From Hirsutella rhossiliensis (taxonomy: Eukaryota; Ascomycota; Sordariomycetes; Hypocreales; Ophiocordycipitaceae), in contig NW_025408667.1 of the NCBI RefSeq assembly GCF_020360975.1, positions 1-64,000 of the forward strand: 64,000 bases of DNA, given 5' to 3'. The stretch's first letter is position 1; every line of letters starts with the position of its first letter. This document shows positions 43,000 to 55,595 of this stretch, in pieces. A program made the translations under genes and the position numbers. The notes under the pieces are model-generated. The model did no database searches. It worked only from the letters and a program-made list of their open reading frames with translations, and was not told the origin of the DNA.

Positions 43000-44100
43000 T
43001 AGTTAAAACTAGTTCTTACGTAATCGTAGTTTTAATATATTTAAAAGCTTCGTTAGCTTTATCGTCCTATATAAATTCTTTTTCCTTCTTTATTAAGTTA
43101 TATAGTAGTACTATAATTTTTCCGAAATCTTTAATAAATCGTTAGTAGTAATTTATAAATCCTAGGAAACTTTATACGTCCTTAACGTTCTTTAGCGTTA
43201 GCTATTCTTTAACTAAGTTAATCTTATCTTATTATATATATATCTCTCTTAGTAAGATCGTATATTTGAAGTCTACTTCCTATATAGAACTTACTTTTCT
43301 TTAGTTTAACTAGTAACTTTATATTCTAAAGTACGCGGAGTACCTTATAGACGTATTCCTTATATTCTTCTAAGGTATCTAAGAAGATTAGGATATTATC
43401 TAGATATACTACTATAAAGATATCTAAGTGTTTGCGTAGGACATTATTAATTATCTATTAAAAGGTAGCTAGTATATTTATAAGTCTAAATAGTATTACT
43501 AGATATTTAAATAGTCCGAATTTCGTTTTAAAGGCTATTATCTATTTATATCCCTTTTTTATACGTATTAAGTTATAGGCGCCTTTAAGGTCGAGGGCTA
43601 TAAACTATTTTTTACTATATAGTCGATCTCGTAGTTTTAATATAAGTAGTAATAGTATTCGGTCCTTTATTATAATATCGTTTAAGCGTCTATAGTCGAT
43701 AACTAGTTATAGCTTACCGTTTTTCTTTAGAATAAATATAACTAGATAGCCTACTTCGGATATTAATATTTATATATATCCTTTTTATAGATTCTCGTCG
43801 AGGTAGTCGTATAGCGTTTATAGTTACTTTTCGTTTAAGTTATAGATTTTATAGAACGTCGGCGTTATTCTATCCTTAAGATAAATTTCGTAGTCCTATT
43901 AGCTATATTCGGGTAACCCTATCTTAAGTTCTTCTTTAAAGAGTTTATTATATTTCCGGTATTCCTAGGGGATATTTTTTATTCTATCTTATAAGCTTTA
44001 TTCTTTCTTTTAAGAGCTAGTTTCTCTTAACTCGAGCTCTTTATTAATTTATTTAAGGTCTTTCCTTAGAGTAGTAATAACTCTTCGGATCTTTATATTA
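43000..44100 (-). pseudogene. Gypsy reverse transcriptase remnant
   Basis: Minus strand at about 43,435-43,380 reads IFIVVYLDNILIF, i.e. the YLDD active site with the second Asp changed to Asn by RIP. Surrounding coding similarity is diluted by stops. Confidence 0.8.
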
Positions 44101-46299
44101 TATCCTTTATTCTATTTATATTAGATACTAGGTTATATAGCTATATTAGTTAGTACGTAGGTCTTATTAGTCGATTTTATTATATCCGCTAGTTTAGTTA
44201 CTATTTTCGTCTATATCGCTAAAGCCTATAATAATTTACTTAAACGGTTATCCCTTTTATCCTATTTAGTAGCTAAATTATTATAAAAATTTACTTTCTC
44301 CTAAATCTACTAGTCCTAGAAACTTATATCTTCGTCCTAACGTAGCTAGCTAGTTTTCTAGTTAATTAGTAGGTTGCTCTCCTATAGCTATAGAAGCCCT
44401 AATATAAGGTCGTGTTCTCTAATATCTATAATATCGAAGTTAACTCGTTCGTCGTAGCCCTAGATATTAATATCGAGGTAATTAATCTCTATATTAATAA
44501 TTCCGTTATTATAGTTAAAGGCCTCTCCTTTAATATTTATAAGTTTATATAGATCTATCTTATATCTCTATATAAGTCGGTAACGATTAACGACTCTAGG
44601 TAAAACGTAGTTACATATTACGCCGTAGTCTAAAAGTATATATATATAATATCCCGCGATTTAGATATCTAATACTATTTAGTCGCTATAGCTTACCGTT
44701 GCTATATATAGGGTCCTTAGATCTTATTATATCGTGCTAGTCTATAGCCCTTTTATAGATAGTATACCTCGTTTTTTACTTAGTCCTTATTCTTTTTATT
44801 TAGGTATTCTTCTTCGATTTATTATTAATATTATTTCTTTATATTTTTATCGCGTAATATCGTATCGAGGCTTAAGAGACTAATTTCTTATAGCTAATTA
44901 AAGATTTCTTATTTCTTAACGCTATATCGTTTATATTATATTACTTTATAGTTAATTATATACTATACTTCGTAATTCTATTTATTTTCGTATTAAAGGT
45001 TAAGTTTTCGTTTAGCGTCTTTCTATTTTTTATATAGTATTTCTATATCGATTCTTCCTTAGTCGAATACGGCTTATAGCCTTCGTATATATTACTAATA
45101 ATCTTTTAGTATACCGTTATATCGTTTATACTATACTCGTGCTTTTTTATATTTATAAATTCTATAGTTTAGGTATACGTATTCGTTATAATTTTCTTTA
45201 TTATATTTAACTCGTTATATAAGTCTTTAAAAGATTAAGGGTTTAGATATCTTAAAGCGAGTAGCGTTATACTATTCCTCTATTTTAGCGTATCTATAGA
45301 TTTTATATATCTCCGAAAGATATCTCGTTAATAAACTATAATTATCGCGGTATTTAAGTAGCGTGCTATAATCGGGTTCTAATAATATAACTTAGTCGTT
45401 TAAGTAGCGTTAATCGATTTTCTAGTAGTCTAGTTCTATACTTAGGTAGGGTTTCGAAAGTACTTATCCTTTAAACTTAACTAAGAAGGTATTATATCGT
45501 ACCTTTATCTAAAAGTATATTATATAATCTAAGTAGACGTATAATATCTATAAAATATACTTATAGTACTTATAAGTAAGTAGTATTTATAGATCGTCTC
45601 TAAATTCTCCTTATAGTTACTATTCTCGTTATAGAGCTATAAAGGTATTAACTACGGCAATAGCTATAGCGTAGTCTCCTCTATATAGTGCTGGTTAATA
45701 TCGAATTAATATAGCTTATTAGTTTTCTATAAGAATTTAAGGTATTTATTAGGTTTTAATTTTGAGTATTTCTTTAAATTCTTTAAAGTATAGAGCGTGT
45801 TCTTTAATTATAGCATTTTCCCTTAGTAGCAAGGGTAGTAGTACGAGTTCGTTCTCGTCTTCCGTTTCTCTAGGTATTTCTTATTCTTTAGAGCTTATAT
45901 CGTCGATACTTCCTTATTCCTCCTTAGGTTATTATCTAAGTTTTATAAGTATAAGGGCTATATCTATATCTTCTTTATTATATTGTTTATAGACTGCCTA
46001 TCGTTATTATCGATTTTTATTTTATATATCTTCCTAGAATCGTTTACCGTTCTTCCTAATCTAGTCTTAGGAGACTCCTTTAAGATAGGGGTATTCCGGT
46101 TCTACGAATTTAACTTATCTCTATATTTTAGGATCCCTTTATTATATTATTATAAGGGTCTTCTTTAGTAGCTTTAGGAACTATCTAGTACCGTTTTTAT
46201 CGCTTAAGTATACCGTGTATTTATTATTATAGTATATAGTCTAACTAAGGAGTTTATACTTTAGTTCCTATCTATTAGTAGCGTTTAAGTATTTCTTAC

Positions 46300-47000
46300 C
46301 TTTTAAGGCTAGTGCCTAATAGGTTTTCTTCTCCTTATAAGGTTATCTATATTCTTTAGAGTAATATCTAAGTTTCCTATAATTAAAATACTTTCCTTTA
46401 CTTTTCTATATTATATCTAGATCTATCCTACCTAGGTTAGTTATATAGGTATAGGTAATAAGAGTTTCGCGCTTCTTTTTATAGTTAGCGCGTCGGCTAA
46501 AGTTATTTCTATAAGAAAGGTTTTAGTTTCCTCTTCCTTATTTCTTTTCTTAGCGTCGCGTATACTATCTATCGTCGATTCGTACTACTATAGCAATATA
46601 GTCCGAGAGGTTATTAGGTCGATTTTCCTTATAAAGCTCGTCCTTAACTTCTTTTTTAAGCCCGTCGTAGAATCGTAATATAAGGGGTTCGTCGTCCTAA
46701 TTAAGCTTTAAGGTAACTTAACGGAACTTTATAGTATAATCCGATACTAAGATCCTTTATTAAAGTTCTCGAAGTTTTTATTTAGCTTCTCGTTCCTCGT
46801 TAGTTATTCTAAATACCTTCGTAATAGCTTCTTTAAATCCTTAGAAACTAGTAAAGACTTTATCTATTTCGTTATCTTATTACGCTAGTTAGTTATCGAG
46901 AAAGTCCCTTATAATAGGTCTAAACTAAGTAAGTACCGTTCTAGATAAATAATTTCCTATATAGAGTACCTTTTCGACTAGGTCCGAGAGTTTAGTAGGG
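46300..47000 (-). pseudogene. Gypsy gag remnant with zinc knuckle
   Basis: The minus strand near 46,370-46,410 reads KYFNYRKLRYYSKEY. Restoring TGC/TGT for TAC/TAT suggests a CCHC nucleocapsid knuckle. It lies on the 5' LTR side, as expected for gag. Confidence 0.65.
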
Positions 47001-47297
47001 TAAAACCGGTAGTAGGCTTTAAGTTAGGTAAGAAAGTCTTAAAGCGTGCCGTAAGTACCGTCGAATAGTCCTAGCTATTTTAGTTTAACTGCTTCTCTAA
47101 GGTCCCTAACTTATCCGTTGCCTCCTCCGTTCCTAAGTAACTATACCTTATATCGAAGGGTAATAATCTCGCGCATTATATCCTAAGGCGATATAGTAGC
47201 TCTAGAGTTAGTTAATCTAGCTTACTATATAGGTATATTAATAGTTACGATATTGCTTAGAGTAACGTAGTATTATACTAAATAAGAGCTTTTAACG

Positions 47298-47746
47298 TAT
47301 AATAACCGGTATTATTCCTAAGGGATAAACCTATCGAGGGGTTTATATTAGTAGATATAATAGGGCGTGGTCTAAGTAATAATAAGTATATTACGTTAGT
47401 AATAAGTCGGAGGTCGTAGACCGTAGACTATAACTAAGTAATTAGAATTAGAGATAAATCGTAATAAAGATCTATATTAAAAGCTAGAGAGCTATCTATC
47501 TAAAGAAGTAAAATTAGGTAGCTATATATACCTATAGAGACTATCCTTAGATTATAGGCCTAGCTATAATCCTTAATATTAGATCGTATAGAGCGTAGTG
47601 ATCTCGTTAATCCTAGATTACTTAGATCTCTACGATCCCCTCGATCCTATATTTATTAGATAGTCGTGCCGACTATTTATCCGTTAGACCGTATTACGTA
47701 CTTAACGCGGTCGACCGTTAGCGGCTTAGTAGCTATAGTCGTAATA
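47298..47746 (-). repeat. Gypsy 5' LTR
   Basis: 449 bp, partner of 40,036-40,481. Its outer end abuts GTAGG at 47,747. Confidence 0.92.
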
Positions 47747-47751
47747 GTAGG

Positions 47752-48372
47752 TTCCTAGTAGAAAAGGCTCCTAGGTAGGCTATATAGGTCTTCCTAATAT
47801 AGTTAGTTATATAGCCCCTTAAGGGAGCTATTAAGGTCTCGAGCTTTAAAAGCTACTACTTAGGAGTCTCTTCCTCTTAAAGAGTAATTAGCTTTATAGT
47901 ACTAACGGATTCCGTTATCGCTATACGTATAGTAGTTAGTAGCTTTATCTCGTAAAGGTATTCCTTACGGTAACTCTTATAGTTACCTAAGGTAGTAGAA
48001 AAAGCTCTTTATTATATAGAGGTTAGCTTAGAGAAGAGGGAAGCTCCCTCTATAAATTCTATTACCCTAGGATAAAGAGGGGGCTTAAGAGGGTCCTACT
48101 TATTAAAGAAGACTAAATTATAGATAGTTCTATCTATATAAGCCTATAGCTCCTTTACCTACTTATCTTAATCTTAGGGCTCTATAAGAATCGTCCTACG
48201 GACTATAGGTCTAGTAGAAGAGTCGGTTTTCGATATTATTATAGGGAAGGGTAGAAAAGTCGGTTAAAAATCGGCTTTTCTAGTAAGAGGGGTAAAAGGA
48301 AGCTACGAGGGATATAAGAAAGGTGCCTTTTATAGTAGCTAGAAGGTATAGGAATACTATTCCTCCTAGGCT
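47752..48372 (-). mobile_element. 5' internal (gag-side) part of the copia host element
   Basis: Continues the copia internal sequence interrupted at 40,030. It is colinear, inverted, with about 31,849-32,500 of the plus-oriented copia copy. RIP-mutated, with no open frame. Confidence 0.7.
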
Positions 48373-48858
48373 TATAACTCTCGCGAAGAGAGATATAAGA
48401 AGTATATAAAAATGCTCGAAGGTAAAATTAAAAGTAAGGGGTCGGATAGGCAAGGCAGAGAGATTTAAATCTTATAGGAGTAGTAATAACGGTAGGGGAG
48501 TAATTATTATATTTCCTTAATTATCCTTCTTTCCTTTATCTAACGCCCCTCTTTATACCTATCTAGCATCTTAATTAATAAAGAAGATCCTACTTAAAGA
48601 AGCTACTAATATCCTTTTAACTACTAAGCTTTTTACCGGTTTTTTCCCTTTCTTTCTAGCTATTGCCGGTATATCCGTCTTATCTCTTACTACCTTTATA
48701 GGAAGCTATTGCTACTTTTACTTCCCCTCTTACCCCTACCCTCCTCTTTATACTTCTTTTTAGCTCCTTCCTTAAAACCTATTTTTTTAGCTTCCTAGGT
48801 CCCTCTTACTAAGGGATATCTTAGAGAACTACGAAATTAGGCTACGCTTCGCGATATA
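48373..48858 (-). repeat. Copia LTR shared by two tandem internal regions
   Basis: 486 bp. To the left it acts as 5' LTR (gag side). To the right (48,859 onward) lies the polypurine tract and 3' internal sequence identical to that beside 34,805-35,289, so it is also the 3' LTR of a neighbouring truncated copy. Confidence 0.8.
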
Positions 48859-48942
48859 CCCCCTTAGCTATAGCCTGCCCTTATAGAAAGGGTAAAGCTA
48901 AATACCTAGGCCGGTAAGCGTATAGAGGAGGTCTTAGTCTAT

Positions 48943-49199
48943 ACTACTAATATCCTTTTAACTATTAAGCTTTTTACCGGTTTTTTCCCTTTCTTTTTAG
49001 CTATTGCCGGTATATCCGTCTTATCTCTCGCTACCTTTATAGGAAGCTATCGCTACTTCTACTTCCCTTCTTACCCTTACCCTCCTCTTTATACCTCTTT
49101 TTAGCTCCTTTCTTAAAACCTGTTTTTTAGCTTCTTAGGTCCCTCTTACTAAGGGATATCTCTAAGAACTATAAAATCAGGCCATGCTTCGCGATAATA
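48943..49199 (-). repeat. Truncated copia LTR
   Basis: 257 bp matching the right part of the LTR at 48,373-48,858 (from TACTAATATCC to GCGATAATA). About 85 bp of 3' internal sequence separates the two, as left by unequal recombination or deletion. Confidence 0.75.
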
Positions 49200-49631
49200 A
49201 GATCTAAGCCTTAGTAAACTAATAAGCTAACCTTTCTTTAAAAAGCCCTAAGCTTAGCCTAATAAGTATATAGGCTAACCTAAGATAAGGAGAGCTAAAA
49301 GAGCTTTATAGAGGCCTAAAATAGCTAAAAGTATACTATTAAGGCTATTAAAAAGTAATACTAAGACAGCGTTTTAAGAAAAGTAATAAGAAAGGATATC
49401 TTTATAGCCTTTTCCTATATTAAGGCTAAAGCTAACCCTACCCTTCTTAATATCTCTTATATAAAAAAGGGATAGAGGTAAAAGCTAATACTTTTATAAA
49501 AAAATATAAGGCCTTCCTAATAACCCTTTTTTTAACCTTAGACTCTAGCCTAAGCCCCCTTCCTAGCCCCTTTTAAAGCCTAGAAAAAGAAAAGCTTCTA
49601 GGTTATATAAGTAGTAAGTATTATAAAGTAA
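49200..49631. repeat. RIP-mutated DNA, unassigned
   Basis: TpA-rich, stop-filled sequence between the truncated copia LTR and a gypsy LTR fragment. I see no recognisable domain. Confidence 0.5.
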
Positions 49632-49804
49632 GTAAAAGTATATATATAGGTACTATCTATAAGATAATATTAATAAGCTATATAGAGCTCTTTTATATAT
49701 AGTTAGCTTATACTTATATATATAAGATCTAGCCCTTTATATATAACTATATAGCTTAGTCTATAGCCTAAGCTTATAACTTATAATAGTTAAAGACTCT
49801 TATA
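49632..49804 (-). repeat. Fragment of the LTR seen at 14,403-14,617 and 63,470-63,684
   Basis: About 173 bp matching that 215-bp LTR in the same orientation as the 14.4-kb copy. It ends GACTCTTATA and is truncated on its left. No internal gypsy sequence is attached. Confidence 0.65.
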
Positions 49805-50419
49805 TAATACCCTCCCTTTAATATAGCTTAGCGCTACTTTAATAAGTAAGATCGTACCCTTATAGATATTAGCCTATTAAAGGGATAAGACCCTTAGCGC
49901 CCCCTATCTAACTTCCCTCTAAGTATACTTAAAGGCTTTATAAAGGCCTAAATTATCTAATTATATATTTTCCTTAATTATAGTTAAGTTAAATTTTTAT
50001 TTTCTCCCCTTTAAAGTAGAGGCCGCTAGTTACGCGACTCTAGTAAAAATAAAGAGGTATAGAGTAAAGAAATCTCTAAGACTTATATTAATAACCTAAG
50101 ACCCTTAGAGCTATATATAGGACCGATAATTAGATAATTATATAGTTAATTGCTCTACTAATCCTTAGCTATATACTACGCGTACTTTAGGTATATACCC
50201 TTATCCCCGTTAAAACTAGTCTTTAAGGTATAAACTTATTATTCCGTTCTATTTATATAGCGATAAGTAGCTTTATAAAGCCGAAAATACTTAGAGGACA
50301 ACGGTATTATTTAGAAAAAAATAAAATCTAGGGACTTAATAATTAAAGTAGTAACTACCTTAATAGCTAGAGTTAGGGACCTAATTAAGCGATAGGCTTA
50401 CTAGGAAATAAATAATTAA

Positions 50420-52000
50420 ATAATGCCTTCGTTAATAGTAAAGGAAAAGCAATAAGCTAATACTAAAAAACCCCGAGCTCTTATTATTAGCCCTATAACC
50501 CTTAATACTAGCGACTTAGTTAAGAAACTATAATCTTTATATAATACTTTAAAAGATATAAATAATAATAATAGCGTAATCTAAACCGTTCTAGAACCCT
50601 ACTAAGACCTCTTACTTATATACGTACTAGTAATACTAATATAAGTACTAATAAGGGATACCTTAATAACCTTAACCTTAGCTCTCCTCTATATATTAGC
50701 TTATAGAGAACGCCTACCTCCCTTTAATAAATAAGAAAGGAAGTAATAAGATAGTTATAATAAGATATCCTTTAATTCTAAAAGCTCTAACTTTAAATTT
50801 TATAACCTTATAATCTATAGGTATACTATATCTAGAAACGCTAGCCGTTAAGAGTGATTATTTAATCCTACTACTAGCGATACTAAAAAAATTAAAGTAG
50901 ATATTAATAAGATTACTAATAGACTTAGAGATATACTTGCTAAAAACTAAGATAACCTTATAGGAAGACTCCGCTAACTATAACTCTTACTTATTAGTAA
51001 ATTTAACGGTAAAAACATAACTAAATTTCTTAAGAAGTTTAAATAGGAGATATACGTTAACTATATCTATAATAAGGATAAAATAAACTAGCTCGAAGTC
51101 TATATCTCCTTTATATAAGCCCCTACTATTAAAATTCTTATAGATAGACTTACTTAAGAAGAAGTAAAAAAGAGACTCCTTTAATACTACTACGTATATA
51201 ATATTAAATAACTAGAAACTACTAACGACTACTTAAACTATTATAATACTAAAAAGCCTAAGACTATTATAGAAGTTATAGAATAGCTTAGTCTCTACTT
51301 ATACCTATAGCGTAAGGTATAACCTAATAGCTAGGAAGAATCTATAGTTTAATTATACTTTATCTACTATATAATACTAAAGGAACTTATTATTAATATT
51401 ATAAAGAGAAATAAGAAGATATCTAAAGTTATCTCGAAACTCCTATATAAAAGCCTTATCTATATAATTAATAACTACTTAGTACCTCGCTAGGACGTTA
51501 AGCGACGAGATATAGTATCTAAAGTCTATAATTAAAAGCTTAAGAACCTAAAGAAAGACTAGCTCTTTAAGGAAATTAATAAAGTAATAAAAGAAGCCGA
51601 ATTTAATAAGGGCAAAGAAAAACTTCTTAAAGAGTTAAAGAAAATAAATAAGAAACCTAGATAGCCTATAAAAGAGATCTTAGACCTAATAAAAGCCTTT
51701 AAAGATATAAAGATTAACCTTACTCGCTAGTAAGAGTAGATATTTAACTAGCTTAATAAGGAATAAAAACGTATTAATAGTAAAGGCTACTCTTTAAGTT
51801 ATAGATAAGGAGGTAGCGTAAGTACTATTAGATTTTACTACCTATTTAATTAATATATATAGTTTTAAGTTAATACTTTTAACTAGCTTAAGAGATACTT
51901 CTATTACGGTAAAGAAGGATACTACCCTAATAAGTATAAGGTATACTCTTAGGATTATAAGATCGGATTTATAATATATAAAGTAGTAAATAGGACTCTT
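50420..52000 (+). pseudogene. Gypsy gag remnant with CCHC knuckle
   Basis: Readable blocks include KFNGKNITKFLKKFK and KKPKTIIEVIE, typical of a gag capsid region. At about 51,893-51,945 RYFYYGKEGYYPNKYKVY derives from CFYCGKEGHYPNKC by Cys-to-Tyr and His-to-Tyr changes. Trp and Gln codons are mostly stops. Confidence 0.75.
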
Positions 52001-54479
52001 TACCTTAAAAGAAAAGATAACGGAAGCGTAATTCCCTTAGTACTTATTAATATCTCTTAAATAGGTATATATATTTAAAGGCTTATTATATACTAAGTAG
52101 ATATATAGCTAGACTCCTTTATATTACTACTTATAAAATAAGTTAAAGCTATAGTTATACTATCTTACTTAAATTAAGCTACTAGTAAAAGAGAATCCGG
52201 TTTCCTAGACTAGTTTTAGAGATATAGAAGCCTATATAAGTAGACGCTAAGGAATTTAAAAGTAAGTAATATAAGAAAAGAAGTAAGAAGGATATCGGTT
52301 ATTATAATTACGGATAATACGTAATAAAGTAATATATATAATTAAATAATCTATATAACTATAATAGGGATTAATACCTATAAAGGGAAAAGATAAAGAG
52401 TTAAAGTAGATATAAAGGAAATCGAGATAACGAGAATAGTAAAAACTAGCTTAAAGATTATTCCTATATACTATAGATATAGAGTAGATCTAGATAAGAA
52501 GTTCGATAGACTTATAGATAAAATCGTTAGAGAAATTATATATAAAAGAATCTTAATCCCTTTAAATTACCTAATTAACTTTATTCCCTAACTAAGTAAG
52601 AGACTTAGTATAAGATATATAGATATAGCCTAAGGTATAGAAAACACTAAATTCTAAACCCTAGAGAAAGTAAAGAGTAATATAAAACCTTATAGAGCTA
52701 TAATAATAGTTATAAAAGCAGCTAAAGATAAATTAAAGAGTAGTTTACTCCTCCTTAAATATCTATAAGGAAAACTCGCGGTAGCTTTAATATAAGTTAA
52801 AGAATAAAACAAAGAATACTAGGTCGAACTAATTAAGCTTACTTACCTTACTTATAAAAAATTAGATTATAAGTGCTTTAAAGTCTAATAAGTACTAAAG
52901 GAAGTTAGGTTTATAACTAATATAATTAGCGTAACGTAACTAGCCTAAGGACTATTTAATTAATAAACTCTAAAAGTAATAAAACTAAGGAAAGATAAAT
53001 TTATTATATAGGAAGTAGCACTCTTAATAAGATACTAAGAGATAACTTTAAAGGACCTTATAGCGATTCTTATAATATATATAAATATAGTCCTTATACC
53101 CTTCCGCTTACTTAAGTATATATAAGACCTACCTTATATTTAAGTATAGCTTAGTAGCTAAAAAGCTAAAGTTCTAAGCGCCTTAATTAATACTAGGTCT
53201 AAAAGAAACTTTATTACTAAAAGAGATATAAATATATATAGGCTTAAAATCCTATTAATAAGAGTATTAACGACGGCGTATACTAAGTCCCTTATAGATA
53301 TTATAAGGGAGGTAAAGACTAATCTCTATTTAAGTATAGCTTAGATACTAATCTATCTTTATATTACGCTAGATAGAGTCTTAGTCCCCTTTATCCTAAG
53401 TATATTATTTATTAGAGCCGCGCGTATATTATTTAATTATTCCTTAAGGAACGGCAATATATAGGTTAAATATTAGATCGGTACTATCTAGGTAGTTACG
53501 CTAGCGGTAGGATCTATTAAATAGGAGCTTCTAAGCGAGGTCGATATAGTAAAATCCTTTTAAACTACGACCTTAATAGTTAATAAAAATATATATAAAA
53601 GACTAAAGCTCGAGGAGACTATATAGGAAATAGCTACCTAGCTCCTAATAATTTTTTTTTAGGCTTTAGTAATAAAATTTAATAAAGATAACTTAGGAGC
53701 TACTTAATAATTATAGAGAAACCCCCTTTTAGATACCCTAATAGCCGAGATTCTCTTACTAGGAGGTAAGATCCTTAGTTATAGAGGGGGCGCTAACTAA
53801 GTCCCTAACTTAGCCTACGCTAGCGTAAACGAGCCCTTAATAGTACTAGTATAATAGTAATTAATTATAAATAAAGGAGATAAAGTAATTCTAGCTATTA
53901 AATCTAAAATAGTAAAAGAGATTATTAAAGTTATAGTTATAAAGGCTATAGGAGAATTTAAGAAAAATATTATTAAAGCTAGAAAGAAGTTTAGAAAGAT
54001 CTAGAAGGTTAAAGCTAAGATAGGGAGGAAACGACCTATTAAATTATATAATCTAAGAGTTAATACTCTCTTTAAAAGAAAAGTAAATAAGATTAACCTT
54101 ATTAATAATACTCTATTAAACGGCTTAACGCTAAAAGGGGACCTTAACTAAAAGAAGACTAAATAAAATACCGTTAAAGATAAGATATAGCCTAGACCCT
54201 ACTTAGAATACTTAATAGGAGAATTCTTAAGTATATAGAAAGGAAAGCGGCTAATATAAGAGAGACTTAAAGTAATTTATAAATAATTTAAGGGCTTTCT
54301 TATAGAGGTAGAAATCCGGATCTTCGATAGTATTCTATTTAATAAGGAAGTAGCGTTATCCTAGGACTTTATAGAAAGAGGTAACGTTAACCTAGCTATA
54401 ACCCCCCTATAGGTTATTAGGATAATAGAATATAAGGCATAGTAAGTAGCCTTAATTCCGATCCTAAAAGTAATAGAGT

Positions 54480-54916
54480 AGAAAGTTATCGATATCCTTA
54501 ATATTAAACTAAAAATAAGAGTCCTTAAAGAAGGGCATAGGCCTTATAAGAACCTCTTTTTCCTTATAGTAAAGAAAGATAGAGGACTACGCTTAATTAA
54601 TTCCGCTATATATATAAATACTATTATAATAAGAAATATAAACCTACCGCCGAATATAGATAAGTTTAGCGACTACTTCTCGATATATAAGATCCTTTCC
54701 CTCCTAGACCTTTTTTTAGGCTATAATTAAGTCCCTCTTAATATTAAAAGCTATAACTTAACGATATTCGCGATACTTATTAGCCTCTTATATATATATA
54801 TACTCCCTTAAAGGGCTATAAACTTAGCTAGCTAATTTATAAGGATAATATAAAGAATCCTATAAGACCTTATACTAAATATCTATAGGAATTTCCTCGA
54901 TAATATAGGTATTAAG
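54480..54916 (+). pseudogene. Gypsy reverse transcriptase, N-terminal part
   Basis: Translation shows KEGHRPYKNLFFLIVKKD, GLRLINSA, NINLPPNIDKF, ILSLLDLF-GYN and finally NFLDNIGIK, the active-site block (normally FLDDIGIK), cut immediately by the insertion at 54,917. Confidence 0.85.
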
Positions 54917-55595
54917 TATAAGAAGGTATAAGCAATAAGCGTAGAATCGGGTAATCGATAATATAAGCGGAAAGATCGGTCGAAGGAGTATAGGGTAGGA
55001 TTTCGTCCGGAATTATAACGAGCATATATAAAGCTAAATAATATATTAAAAGAATAGCGTTGCAAAAGATACTAGCAAACTTACTTATTTAATCTAATAC
55101 TACCTAAAATCCTTCTTCGTCTTTTATAGACCATTGCTCGCCTACTAGTAGACTAATTAGTTAGTTCAGCACATTTTATAGTGCTTAAAAGCTCTATCTA
55201 TAGTATATCTTCCTAACCTAGTAGGCGGTCTAATCGTATGTGATGGTTAACGTAAGACTATGGGTCTAGCATAAGTAGTGGATTTAACTAGAATGTTCTA
55301 TGCCCTACCATTCTCGTATCGGATATCTTCGGAACCGCTAGGCTAAAATAGCAATAGGGTATCCGTTCTGCTGTAATTAACTTATGCATTTTATATTTCT
55401 ATTTATAAGGATAGGCTTATCCTAACCCGCTTTTCTAGAGGAAGGTATAGTTATCTAGTAGAGGTCTTTGTCTTTAAGGGTTATTCCTTAGACTATATTA
55501 TAAAGCCTCTTTTTACTAGCTTATTCTATAAAGCCTCCCTATGCCTATTATTTCTTTATAATAGTAAAATAGGAATATAAGGGTATATTCTTATA
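54917..55595. mobile_element. Solo LTR (679 bp) inside the gypsy reverse transcriptase, TSD TTAAG
   Basis: Removing it joins GIK to GPNIIYNNKEVA, restoring the gypsy reading across the join. TTAAG lies on both sides (54,912-54,916 and 55,596-55,600). The ends TATAAGAA...TTCTTATA are inverted and fit RIP-altered TG...CA LTR ends. The core at about 55,065-55,400 keeps many CpA/TpG, so this insertion is less mutated than its host. Its left end resembles the solo LTR at 30,563. Confidence 0.78.

Larger units (their letters stand above)
40031..47751 (-). mobile_element. Complete gypsy retrotransposon nested in the copia element
   Basis: LTRs lie at 40,036-40,481 (446 bp, 3') and 47,298-47,746 (449 bp, 5'), both TATAA...CCGGTATTATTCC to GTCGTAATA. 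They are flanked by the exact 5-bp duplication GTAGG (40,031-40,035 and 47,747-47,751). The coding strand is minus: gag knuckle YFNYRKLRYYSKEY (from CCHC) near 46,380; reverse transcriptase motif VVYLDNILIF (from YLDD) near 43,390-43,430; RNase H and integrase to the left. RIP stops are everywhere. Insertion into copia DNA shows it is younger than that copy. Confidence 0.92.
34805..48858 (-). mobile_element. Ty1/copia retrotransposon, RIP-mutated, with nested gypsy
   Basis: LTRs of 485 and 486 bp lie at 34,805-35,289 (3') and 48,373-48,858 (5'); the element runs on the minus strand. The polypurine tract is the complement of CCCCCTT directly right of 35,289. Minus-strand translation shows the reverse transcriptase motif FFYVDN (from YVDD) at about 36,627-36,650, followed by ELK-FLGI, and upstream in the element an integrase C-terminal block, RAFIGYLVSYNSINIFRIQ, at about 37,840-37,915. 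The internal region is split by the gypsy element at 40,036-47,746. Right of 48,858 the same polypurine tract and about 85 bp of 3' internal sequence recur before a truncated LTR, so a second copy was joined in tandem. Confidence 0.85.

Noticed and set aside
45762..46168. Two Ser/Leu-rich plus-strand frames
   Set aside because: Antisense to the gypsy gag region and composed of RIP-biased codons; no independent support.
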